From the NCBI RefSeq assembly GCF_009760405.1, contig NZ_WRPP01000003.1, forward strand, positions 558,001-622,000: a stretch of DNA of 64,000 bases. Reading direction: 5' to 3'. The position numbers and the translations under genes were made by a program. A model generated the notes under the pieces. That model made no database searches. It was not told where the DNA came from and was given only the letters and a program-made list of their open reading frames with translations. This DNA comes from Nocardia terrae. Its GTDB lineage: Bacteria; Actinomycetota; Actinomycetes; Mycobacteriales; Mycobacteriaceae. Positions 1 to 7,078 of the stretch are shown one piece after another (position 1 is the stretch's first letter; each line of letters begins with the position of its first letter).

Positions 1-872
1 CGGCGCAGGTTGACCGCCGAGGTGAGCCCGACCCGCGTGGCGATGGCCGCCACCGGCAGATCCGTGTCCTCCAGCAGGGTCCGGGCCGCCGCGATGCGAC
101 GGGCGAGCAGCCACGCGCCCGGGCTGGTGCCGAGTTGATCGGCGAAGCGCCGGGCCAGAGTTCGAGTCGAGACATTCAGATACGCGGCCATATCGTTCAC
201 CGAGAGCGGCGTGCCCAGGCGGGCCGAGGCCCAGGCGAGCAGACCGTCCAGGGTGTCCGGGGGCGCGGGGTACGGCGCGTACTGCATCTGACCGCCCTCA
301 CGGTGCGGTGGCATCACCATGTGCCGGGCGAGCAGCGCGGCATGGGCGGCGCCGTGGTCCTTGCGGACCAGGTGCAGGCACAGGTCGATCCCCGCGCCCG
401 CGCCCGCGCTGGTGGCGACATCGCCGTGATCGACGTAGAGCACATCGGGTTCCACTCGTACACTGGGGAATTCGCGCCGCAATCGGTCGGCCCGAGCCCA
501 GTGGGTAGTGGCGGATCGACCGTCGAGCAAACCGGTACGGGCCAGGGCGAATACCCCGGAACAGATGGTGACGAGCCGCGCCCCGCGCGCGTGCGCCCGC
601 ACCAGGGCATGGCGTACGCGCGTGGAGAGCGGCGTTTCGACCGGCAACCAGCCGGGAATGATGACGGTATCAGCCTCGGCCAGTGCCGAAAGCCCGTGCG
701 GCACGTCCATCGCGTACCCGGCCGTGGTCGGCACCGAGCCCGGTGTCTCCGTGCACACCGAGAATTCGTAATGCGACGGCACACCCTCGCGGTGCGTCCC
801 GAATACCTCTGTCGCACAGCCGAGCTCGAAGGTCGACTGCACCGGCCGCACCAGAGCCACCACACGATGCAT
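1..872 (-). CDS. GlxA-type AraC-family transcriptional regulator, C-terminus cut by window edge
   Basis: Reading leftward from 872, the protein starts MHRVVALVRPVQSTFELGCA and has a DJ-1/PfpI-like amidotransferase fold. This contains the nucleophile-elbow region (VTICSGVFALA) and a TTHW element, as in the GlxA family. From about residue 210 an AraC helix-turn-helix pair follows (LSVNDMAAYLNVSTRTLARR, then LPVAAIATRVGLTSAVNLRR), which is interrupted by the left edge. Such proteins are cytoplasmic DNA-binding activators whose DJ-1 domain is thought to sense a ligand. A second in-frame ATG lies six codons upstream at 890, directly after a stop, and neither start has a strong ribosome site. The divergent cupin gene at 944 is a possible target. 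Confidence 0.85.
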   Translation of the reverse strand, partial: MHRVVALVRPVQSTFELGCATEVFGTHREGVPSHYEFSVCTETPGSVPTTAGYAMDVPHGLSALAEADTVIIPGWLPVETPLSTRVRHALVRAHARGARLVTICSGVFALARTGLLDGRSATTHWARADRLRREFPSVRVEPDVLYVDHGDVATSAGAGAGIDLCLHLVRKDHGAAHAALLARHMVMPPHREGGQMQYAPYPAPPDTLDGLLAWASARLGTPLSVNDMAAYLNVSTRTLARRFADQLGTSPGAWLLARRIAAARTLLEDTDLPVAAIATRVGLTSAVNLR

Positions 873-943
873 GGCAGAAAAGTACCCCATGACGTCATTT
901 CAGACACTGGTTCGCCGCCGCTGCGCACGGAACGGTGGAGGTC

Positions 944-1279
944 ATGCATCCCGAGATCCTCGAACAGCCCGGCTATATCTCCGCCTCCGTCGCCGAATCC
1001 CCGGTGCGCGAGATCTTCCCGGGAATCCGGGCGCGGCCGCTCTGGAAAGGGCCGTCCGGCGCCGCCGCCCACCTGCTGGAAATGGATCCGAATTCCTCAT
1101 GGCCGCACCGCGATATCCACGAGCCGGGCCCGGAAGAGGTCTTCGTCGTCTCCGGCATCTTCAACGACGGTGCTCGCGACTACCCCGCGGGCACCTTCCT
1201 CCACGCGCCCGCCGGTTCCTGGCACGTCCCCACCACCACCGTCGGCTGCACCCTGTTCGTCTTCTACCCCGAGGGTTAG
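944..1279 (+). CDS. Cupin-domain protein (ChrR-like)
   Basis: A protein of about 111 residues made almost entirely of one small beta-barrel cupin. The metal-binding signature is visible as WPHRDIHEPGPEEVFVVSG followed by the second box with AGSWHVP, so the usual His and Glu ligands are present. It resembles the stand-alone ChrR-type cupins often encoded beside AraC/GlxA regulators. The reaction is unknown. The ATG at 944 is favoured, with GGAGG only 2 bases upstream. A GTG at 935 would add three residues. It is transcribed divergently from the GlxA-type regulator, which suggests shared control. Confidence 0.75.
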   Translation: MHPEILEQPGYISASVAESPVREIFPGIRARPLWKGPSGAAAHLLEMDPNSSWPHRDIHEPGPEEVFVVSGIFNDGARDYPAGTFLHAPAGSWHVPTTTVGCTLFVFYPEG

Positions 1280-1348
1280 TCCCTTTTCGACCATGACATG
1301 TCCTGTTTGCACCTCGCCCGGCGCGGCCGGCCCGCAGACGATGGACGC

Positions 1349-1729
1349 ATGACGACAACGATCACCGATCCCGCTCATCTGCCCGCCCTTTTCGAGGCCC
1401 GCCTCAACGCCGGCGACATCGAGGGCGTCCTGTCCCTGTTCGCCCCCGACGCCACCATGCGCACCACCACCGGCACGGTCCTCTCCGGACGGGACGCCCT
1501 GCTGCGGGAGATCTCCGGAACGGTGGCCGCCCGAGGCCGGCTCACCAACACCGGGCGGCACGTCCTCATCGGCGGTGACACAGCGCTTCTCGTCACCGAC
1601 TGGACCATGGAGATCGACACTCCCGACGGCGCGCGCATCGCGCCGACCGGCAGCACCGCCAATGTGGCCCGCCGGTCGCCGGACGGCGAATGGCGCTTCG
1701 CCGTCCTCAACCCGCTGGGCACCGCCTGA
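1349..1729 (+). CDS. SnoaL-like / NTF2-fold protein
   Basis: A 126-residue protein with the alpha+beta-cone pattern of the SnoaL/DUF4440 group: an N-terminal helix pair (LPALFEARLNAGDIEGVLSL), then FAPDATM, a GRDALLREI helix and a strand-rich C-terminal half. Members are small cytoplasmic enzymes or binding proteins, and their substrates cannot be read from sequence. The start is taken at ATG 1349 because upstream codons back to 1298 have no family resemblance. It lies 69 bases after the cupin gene on the same strand and may be co-transcribed with it. Confidence 0.7.
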   Translation: MTTTITDPAHLPALFEARLNAGDIEGVLSLFAPDATMRTTTGTVLSGRDALLREISGTVAARGRLTNTGRHVLIGGDTALLVTDWTMEIDTPDGARIAPTGSTANVARRSPDGEWRFAVLNPLGTA

Positions 1730-1733
1730 CCGG

Positions 1734-1945
1734 TCAGGCGTAGGGGTCGGTGATCTCGCGCAGGGCGGCGAGGGCCTCACGGAGGTTGCGCATGCGACGC
1801 GGGCCGAGGTGCGCGGCCCATTCGTCCTGGACCGCACGGGCGATCCCATTGGCGTGGTCGGCCATCTCGCGCCCGCGCCGGGACAGGCGCACAAGGCGGG
1901 CGCGGCCACGCTCGGGTCCGGCGTCCGCTCGACATACCCGGCCCC
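1734..1945 (-). pseudogene. MarR-family regulator, C-terminal fragment with frameshift
   Basis: The minus strand ends with a typical MarR tail: RARLVRLSRRGREMADHANG, a helix ending LREALAALREITDPYA and a stop at 1734. The preceding wing residues GYVERTPDP are in a different frame, and one missing base near 1905 would join them. Everything N-terminal, including the recognition helix, is absent and is replaced by a 15-bp tandem repeat and an opposing gene fragment. It is therefore read as a truncated, frameshifted remnant. Family assignment rests on the C-terminal pattern only. Confidence 0.6.
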
Positions 1946-1980
1946 CTCGACCCCCTCCCCCTCGACCCCCTCCCCCTCGA
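1946..1980. repeat. 15-bp tandem repeat at a gene-fragment junction
   Basis: Two perfect copies of CTCGACCCCCTCCCC plus the first five bases of a third lie exactly between the broken MarR fragment and the broken TIGR03083 fragment. The tract is strongly strand-biased (C on plus). It probably marks the rearrangement point or arose there by slippage. Confidence 0.7.
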
Positions 1981-2202
1981 CGCAGCCGCCGCGGCCGCCG
2001 AACGCGCCGCCGGCATCGGCCGGCCCGTCTGGAATCCCCACCGCCTCGACGGAATCCGCCTCGCCGCCACCGACATCGACTGGACCACGGCGCCGGCGCC
2101 GAAATCCGCGGCCCCATCACCGCCCTGCTCCTCCTTGTCACCGGCCGCACCGCGGCACTGGACCAGCTGACCGGCGACGGTCTCGAAAAGCTCCGCCGCT
2201 GA
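1976..2202 (+). pseudogene. TIGR03083 / mycothiol-dependent maleylpyruvate-isomerase family, C-terminal fragment with frameshift
   Basis: The plus strand encodes the C-terminal lobe of this actinobacterial family: an alanine-rich helix, LDGIRLAATDIDWT in one frame, then GAGAEIRGPITALLLLVTGR through to a stop at 2202 in another frame. The two parts join if one base is restored near 2086. The N-terminal four-helix DinB-like domain that carries the metal site is missing. Together with the neighbouring MarR fragment this looks like the scar of a deletion or inversion. Confidence 0.6.
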
Positions 2203-2215
2203 GACGAATCCGCGG

Positions 2216-3640
2216 TCAGCGCGGGGTGTTGCCGAGGGACAGGAGGGCGGCGACCAGTTGGGCGGCGGTGTCGAGGGTTGAGCGGAAGATGTCCACGGGG
2301 ACGGGTTTTCCGTTGCACCACAGGATGTTGCAGGACGTCGAGGCGTAGGGGCCGGTGCCCAGGAGGATGGCGGCGGCGTTGGCGGGGTCGATCAGTTTGC
2401 CCATGTCGTCGAGGGACTCGATCGGCAGGGGCGGGGTTTCGAGGGAATACGGGTCGACGTAGGGGTCGGCGGGGAGGTCGGTGATCGCGCGGGCGATGCG
2501 TTGGTAGAGCTCCTTGTTGTCGGGATTGCCGCTGCCGGTGAGCATTCCGACGGGGTTGGACAGGTCGACGCGCAAGGGGATGCCCATGCGGATGACGACC
2601 ATGTCGCGGCTGGGGATGACGGTGACGAACTGGCCGAGTGCGCCCTCGAAGGAGAAGAGGTCGCGGGGGGAGCCGGGGAATTGGGGGCGGTTGTAGGCGA
2701 CGGCGGTGGGCACTTCGGTGCCCCGGTAGGTGTCGCCGGAGTTGAGCCAGGTCAGGAAGCCGTAGCCGGGGTTGGCGGCGGTGCCGGTGGTGGCCTGGCG
2801 GATGTAGTCGGCGTCGACGAGTTGCCGATCGTTCCAGCGGCCCTGTTGCAGCATGAGGCGGCCGAGGCGGCCCAGGTCGTCGGGGCGCATGGCGAGCCCG
2901 CCGTTGACCGCGGTGGTGCCGCTGCGGTCGCGCAGCCAGATCCAGTCGCCGCGGGCGATGCCCAAGGGCTGGAACACTTCTCGCTGCGCGAAGTCCTGGA
3001 AGTCGGTGCCCGTGGTGAGCTCGACGATCTTCGGCAGCAGTGCGATCACGTTCTGCGCGTACTGGAACGTGCTGTCCGGCGCGTGGTCGGCGGGCTCGGC
3101 CAGGGTCTGCTCCACCGAATCCGTGGCCAGCCCGGCGACGTCGGCGGGCCAGCTGAAGTGCAGCCCGGTGGTCTGCGTGAGCACCTGGCGCACAGTGAGA
3201 TTCGCGTGGGCGGGATCGGCCTGCGGGAAGAACTTCGACAGCGGATCGTCCACGCCGAAGTACCCCAGGGTGACGGCCCGGCCGACCACCGTCGCGGCCA
3301 CGCCCTTGGTGGCGCTGGCCAGCGGCAGCGGCAGGTTCCCGGTCGGGGTGCGGTCGCCGACCAGGCAGCCGTGCCGGTAGATCTGCACGGCCACACCGCC
3401 GGCCCGGGTACCGAAGTCCAGCGCATCGTTCACAGCGGCCGAATCCATGCCCACCGCTTCGGGATTCGCGCGCGGCAGCGGTTGCCCCGGGACAGGCTCG
3501 GCGCAGCCGGCGTTGCTCTCGGGCGTCGCCGAGGCCAGCGGCGAGACCAGCGGCAGCGTGGTGATCACCGCGGCGGCGAGGCCGGTGATCCAGGCGGCGC
3601 GCCGGGCCCGCATGGTCGATCTCATTTCCCTCGAAGGCAT
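2216..3640 (-). CDS. Secreted serine hydrolase, beta-lactamase/class C esterase fold
   Basis: A 474-residue protein with a signal peptide (RARRAAWITGLAAAVITTLP, then a hydrophobic run to an ASA site). It has the serine beta-lactamase/EstB fold. The SxxK nucleophile motif is S109-A-T-K112 in PLASATKGVAATVVG. The second motif reads Y194-A-Q, where the family usually has Y-x-N. It is probably an exported esterase or peptidase-like hydrolase rather than a resistance enzyme. The start ATG at 3640 has GAGGA 6 bases upstream. The preceding gene stops 8 bases away, so the two form an operon. ATG codons at 3625 and 3613 are alternatives. Confidence 0.85.
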   Translation of the reverse strand: MPSREMRSTMRARRAAWITGLAAAVITTLPLVSPLASATPESNAGCAEPVPGQPLPRANPEAVGMDSAAVNDALDFGTRAGGVAVQIYRHGCLVGDRTPTGNLPLPLASATKGVAATVVGRAVTLGYFGVDDPLSKFFPQADPAHANLTVRQVLTQTTGLHFSWPADVAGLATDSVEQTLAEPADHAPDSTFQYAQNVIALLPKIVELTTGTDFQDFAQREVFQPLGIARGDWIWLRDRSGTTAVNGGLAMRPDDLGRLGRLMLQQGRWNDRQLVDADYIRQATTGTAANPGYGFLTWLNSGDTYRGTEVPTAVAYNRPQFPGSPRDLFSFEGALGQFVTVIPSRDMVVIRMGIPLRVDLSNPVGMLTGSGNPDNKELYQRIARAITDLPADPYVDPYSLETPPLPIESLDDMGKLIDPANAAAILLGTGPYASTSCNILWCNGKPVPVDIFRSTLDTAAQLVAALLSLGNTPR

Positions 3641-3648
3641 TTCGTTCC

Positions 3649-4668
3649 TCAGCCCAATCCACTGGCGAGCGCGTTGCGTTCGACGCTGAAGAAGCTCTTG
3701 TCGTCCTTCAACTTCCAGTCGGGACCGACGAAGAACTGCTCGGCGGTGTCGTCACCGAAGGCCATGTACTCCAGCCAGGCCAGCGCGGCGCCGGAGGACC
3801 GGAACCCTTCGGGCCCGTCGACGGGCCCGAAATGCGTCACGCCCCGGGCATCCGCGATCCAGGCCGGTGCGTTGAGATGCAGGTTGTACTGCCACCAGCG
3901 CACCCACGCGAAGTCGGGCACCACAATGTCGTTGTAGCCGGTGAGGTAGAAGGTGGGCACGTCGACGAGCGCGCCGACCGCCACCGGCCCCGGCGCCATG
4001 GCGAGCACTCCGGCGATGCGCAGGTTCGGATCGATCGCCCCCGCGATCGGCGGGAACAGGGCCGCGGCCTGCATCGAGGCCGCACCGCCGGCGGAATGCC
4101 CTGCGAAGAACGTCCGGGACAGGTCGACCTTGCCGAACAGCGGCGAATTCGCGTCCCGATTCTGCGCGATGGCCGCCGCCAGGCCCAGGGTAGGCATCTC
4201 CGGCAGCGAGTTGACGAAGTCGAAGGGCACGATCACCACGAACCCGTGGCTGGTGAAGAACCGCGCCATCGAGTCGTAATTGCCCGGGTTGGACAGGATT
4301 CCACCGGTGAGCACGATCAACGGCGCGGCTCCCATGGACGCGATGTCGGCCGGATAGTAGGTGTTCACCCCCACCGGCATATCCAGGCCGTACGGAAAGG
4401 CCGCGGTGCACTGCAGCGTGTCCATATTGCCGCTGACCAGCACGGTGAGGTGCGCGATCATTCCGGCCAGCGACTGCTGGCAAGGACCGACCCTGGCGGC
4501 CGTCGAAACCTCGTGCGGCCCGGTCGATTCGAAAACACTCTGCGCCGTGGTGCCCGGCGTGATCTCGTCGGCCGCCGCGGGTCCGGCCCCCAGCGCCGAA
4601 CCCGCGGTCACCGCGATCGCCGCCGTGATGGTTGCGGCCGCACGCCGCCAAGTGATCGCCCTCGTCAT
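3649..4668 (-). CDS. Secreted alpha/beta-hydrolase (lipase/esterase type)
   Basis: A 339-residue protein with a long basic N-region and a signal peptide (ITWRRAAATITAAIAVTAGS, cleavage near AAADE). The nucleophile elbow GHSAGG is preceded by an oxyanion-type segment (PLIVLTGGILSNPGNYDSMA). GVTHFGP near the C-terminus probably carries the catalytic histidine. It resembles the PET-hydrolase/chlorophyllase-like secreted hydrolases of actinomycetes. The start is ATG 4668, preceded by GGGGGA. A longer frame to 4767 lacks a signal-peptide rationale. It is the first gene of a two-gene operon with the serine hydrolase. Confidence 0.8.
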   Translation of the reverse strand: MTRAITWRRAAATITAAIAVTAGSALGAGPAAADEITPGTTAQSVFESTGPHEVSTAARVGPCQQSLAGMIAHLTVLVSGNMDTLQCTAAFPYGLDMPVGVNTYYPADIASMGAAPLIVLTGGILSNPGNYDSMARFFTSHGFVVIVPFDFVNSLPEMPTLGLAAAIAQNRDANSPLFGKVDLSRTFFAGHSAGGAASMQAAALFPPIAGAIDPNLRIAGVLAMAPGPVAVGALVDVPTFYLTGYNDIVVPDFAWVRWWQYNLHLNAPAWIADARGVTHFGPVDGPEGFRSSGAALAWLEYMAFGDDTAEQFFVGPDWKLKDDKSFFSVERNALASGLG

Positions 4669-4831
4669 CGAGGTCCCCCGTATCCGCGGCCGGGCTGCCA
4701 CCCGGCCACAAAAGTGGAACTGATTGGTCCCGGATGGCGAGAGTAATCCAACTGTGGCCTGCGACACAATGGTTCGCGAGAATTCCCCAGGTCACCCGAA
4801 TCGCCGCAGTCGAATGCTCCCCCGAATGCAG

Positions 4832-4869
4832 ACCGGCCACGGACCACTCGAAAGTGGTCCGTGGCCGGT
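4832..4869 (-). terminator. Perfect 17-bp hairpin, terminator-like
   Basis: The arm 4832-4848 is exactly complementary to 4853-4869, with a CGAA tetraloop. It lies 19 bases past the stop of the Ig-like secreted protein. There is no T-tract, which is common for actinobacterial terminators. Confidence 0.75.
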
Positions 4870-4887
4870 GCGTGCCGGGTGTGGCGA

Positions 4888-5754
4888 TCAGCCGCCGAAG
4901 GAGCCGGTGCTGGGCTTGGGGGTCGGAGTCGGAGTGGGCGTCGGGGCGGCGGCCACGGTGACCGACTGGGTGGTGGTCGAACCGGCCACCCCGGTGCGGC
5001 CGGAGAAGGTGGCCCCGAGGGTGTAGGTGCCCGCGGCGCCGGGAGTCCAGACGATCGACGCGGTGCCGTTGGCGGCGACCGGAATGTCGCCGAGAACCTG
5101 GTCGCCCGCCTTGAATTCGATGGTTCCACCCGCGGCCGCCGGAGACACGCTCGCCTGCAGCGTGACGGCCTGGTTGACCTGCACGCCGGACACCGGCGCG
5201 AGCGTCGTGGTCGACGTGGCGTCGCTGGACACGGTGATGGCCGGACCCTTGTCGGTGTAGTTGCCCGAGCCGAGCGAACCGTTGTAGTTCATGGAGGTCG
5301 GCAGCGCGGTGTCGCGGGCGCAGTTCACGCCGACCGTGTACTGCACCGAGAAGGTCTGCGACTTCGGCGAAATGTTCGGGTACACCGGGTATTTGACGAC
5401 GCTGAAGGAAGCGCTGACATAGTTCGGGTTCGAGGTGTCGATCGAGACCTGATCCCCGCCCATCGTCGCCGACCCCGCGACCGGGGTCAGGCAGGCGGGA
5501 TGCACGTCCTGGATCGAGTAGATGTACTCGACCGGAATCCCGGTCCGCTCGAACATCGTCGTGACCGTCACGGTCTCGCCCGCGATCGGGTTGGTATCCG
5601 ACACCGTCCGAGTGAACTTGCTGTTCCCATCGGTCCAGGTGACGGTCCCCGAGGCGGCCGAGGCCGTACCCGGAATCATCGACACCGCGAACCCGGCCGC
5701 CACCGCCAACGCGGCCACCGAACCGCCCGCGCGCCGAATACTACTGTCCACCAT
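4888..5754 (-). CDS. Secreted Ig-like (Big_3_5-type) protein
   Basis: A 288-residue exported protein. After a signal peptide (GGSVAALAVAAGFAVSMIPG, then TASAA) comes a beta-rich module of about 120 residues with two cysteines. An Ig-like repeat of about 90 residues follows (STTTLAPVSGVQVNQAVTLQ through AGTYTLGATFSG). The tail is a PTPTPTPTPKP linker ending GSFGG. Big_3_5 domains are adhesion or scaffold folds at the cell surface, and no catalytic motif is seen. The start at ATG 5754 has GGGAG upstream. An extension to 5826 is rejected because it would bury the signal peptide. Confidence 0.75.
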   Translation of the reverse strand: MVDSSIRRAGGSVAALAVAAGFAVSMIPGTASAASGTVTWTDGNSKFTRTVSDTNPIAGETVTVTTMFERTGIPVEYIYSIQDVHPACLTPVAGSATMGGDQVSIDTSNPNYVSASFSVVKYPVYPNISPKSQTFSVQYTVGVNCARDTALPTSMNYNGSLGSGNYTDKGPAITVSSDATSTTTLAPVSGVQVNQAVTLQASVSPAAAGGTIEFKAGDQVLGDIPVAANGTASIVWTPGAAGTYTLGATFSGRTGVAGSTTTQSVTVAAAPTPTPTPTPKPSTGSFGG

Positions 5755-5939
5755 CGCTTCTCCCACGTACCCGAATGCCCCTCGGCAAGGACGCCGAGGC
5801 GTTGCCACACCCGAGTTGGGCAGCATTAGATCACGCGGAAGTGGTCAGCGGACCAGTTTCTGAAATGATCGTAAGTCAGTTTTCGGCCCGCCCGCACCAC
5901 CACCGACTTCGGCCCGATCCGGCTGCGACGCCCCGACCG

Positions 5940-6293
5940 TCATCCCGCGACGACACGGAAGGCGATCGCCGCCGCCGAGAGAACGAGGAAGACGGTCGCG
6001 CTCGGTGCGCCTTTCACGTCGTTCTTGCGGAGATGCGCGCCGACGGCTCCGATAAAATAGAGCACCAGGCCGACGGCGGCGGCGATGCCGATCGGCTTAT
6101 ACCACAGCCCGCCGATAAGACCTGCCGCACCGGCGATCTCGCACACGGCCAGGAACGGGAACCACCCCAGCGGAACGCCGAGCCGGCCGTGCAGCCCTTC
6201 GACCATGTCCTTGGTCCGAGCGAGCTTCGCCACGGCCGAGGCGAGACTCATCGCGCCGAGTATGACCCCGATGACGGCGTACGTGATGAACAT
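5940..6293 (-). CDS. DoxX-family membrane protein
   Basis: A 117-residue integral membrane protein with four predicted helices, including FITYAVIGVILGAMSLASAV, WFPFLAVCEIAGAAGLIGGL and IGIAAAVGLVLYFIGAVGAH. This is the typical size and pattern of DoxX-like proteins. Family members are linked loosely to redox or quinone functions, but the role here is unknown. The start ATG at 6293 has GGGGAG 6 bases upstream. It stands alone, with the tRNA upstream on the same strand. Confidence 0.75.
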   Translation of the reverse strand: MFITYAVIGVILGAMSLASAVAKLARTKDMVEGLHGRLGVPLGWFPFLAVCEIAGAAGLIGGLWYKPIGIAAAVGLVLYFIGAVGAHLRKNDVKGAPSATVFLVLSAAAIAFRVVAG

Positions 6294-6443
6294 GGCTGAC
6301 TCCCCTACGGTGTCGAGTACCGAATGCGAGCCGTTCGGAACAACGGCTCAGCAATACGACGGCGCAGCACTCCGGAATGTCAGGTTCGTCGTGCTCATGG
6401 TGAACGCCCAGCAGATCAGACCGCGGACATGATGATCGAAATG

Positions 6444-6516
6444 TGCCCTCGGCAGGATTCGAACCTGCGACACCCGCTTTAGGAGAGCGGTGCTCTATCC
6501 CCTGAGCTACGAGGGC
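6444..6516 (-). tRNA. tRNA-Arg (anticodon CCT)
   Basis: The minus strand folds into a complete cloverleaf. The acceptor GCCCTCG pairs with CGAGGGC plus discriminator A. The D-arm is GCTC...GAGC, the anticodon arm CCGCT/AGCGG has the loop CTCCTAA, and the T-arm is GCAGG-TTCGAAT-CCTGC. The anticodon CCT reads AGG. The 3' CCA is not encoded. No integrase or att-like duplication is seen next to it. Confidence 0.95.
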
Positions 6517-6618
6517 TGAACGGGCCGGGTCCCGCGGGGGCGGCCTGGACGTCGGGGAGTCTACCCGGTGATGGGTGCGGGGACCGCATTCATTGTTCGC
6601 GGGTGGGGTGGGGGCTGG

Positions 6619-7002
6619 TCAGTGGGGGTGGTTACGGGTGTAGCGGGTGCGTTCGGCGGGGGTGGCGTGGAGGATGCCGGCGGCGTCGAGATCGGCGGGG
6701 AGGCCGTGCTGGGCGAGGCGGTGGGCGCGATTGGGGGCCATGTAGGCGGCGCAGTAGAAGGCGGCAAGGATCAGCGCCAGCAGGGTCATGGCGCAGCGAA
6801 TCCAGAAGGGGCCGGGGAAGAACAGCAGGAAGGCTGCGAAGATGGGCAGGAAGGGGACCATGCCCCGGATGAGATGCCTTGTGTAGGCGTGCTTTCCGGT
6901 GAGATCGCGCAGGACCCAGTCACGAAGGTCGGCGGGCATGGGGCGGCCGACGGTGTAGCCGAGCCACTCGGGGAAACTGGGGCGGCGGCGTTGGGTGATC
7001 AT
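6619..7002 (-). CDS. DUF5313-family membrane protein
   Basis: A 127-residue protein with a conserved N-terminal signature (PSFPEWLGYTVGRPMPADLR, then WVLRDLTG). Two adjacent transmembrane helices follow (MVPFLPIFAAFLLFFPGPFW and AMTLLALILAAFYCAAYMA), and the tail is short and basic (MAPNRAHRLAQHGLP). This arrangement matches DUF5313, which is restricted to mycobacteria and relatives and has no known function. ATG 7002 is preferred to the upstream GTG-type starts because the family begins near this methionine. Confidence 0.8.
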   Translation of the reverse strand: MITQRRRPSFPEWLGYTVGRPMPADLRDWVLRDLTGKHAYTRHLIRGMVPFLPIFAAFLLFFPGPFWIRCAMTLLALILAAFYCAAYMAPNRAHRLAQHGLPADLDAAGILHATPAERTRYTRNHPH

Positions 7003-7078
7003 GACTTCATCGTGCGCCGACCGCCGCCCAGCAGGTAGACGGCGGTTTTCTATGCGGCCATAGGTTCGATCTATGCGG

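Noticed and set aside
135..1352. 405-codon plus-strand frame over the GlxA-type regulator
   Set aside because: The minus strand encodes a clear DJ-1/AraC protein over the same region. The plus frame is arginine-rich shadow.
1734..3662. 642-codon minus frame spanning the serine hydrolase and the MarR fragment
   Set aside because: Only its last 60 residues resemble a protein family. The rest is the shadow of the serine hydrolase in a wrong frame.
6444..6516. tRNA-Arg as an integration site of a genomic island
   Set aside because: No integrase, no duplicated 3' tRNA end and no change in gene style on either side.
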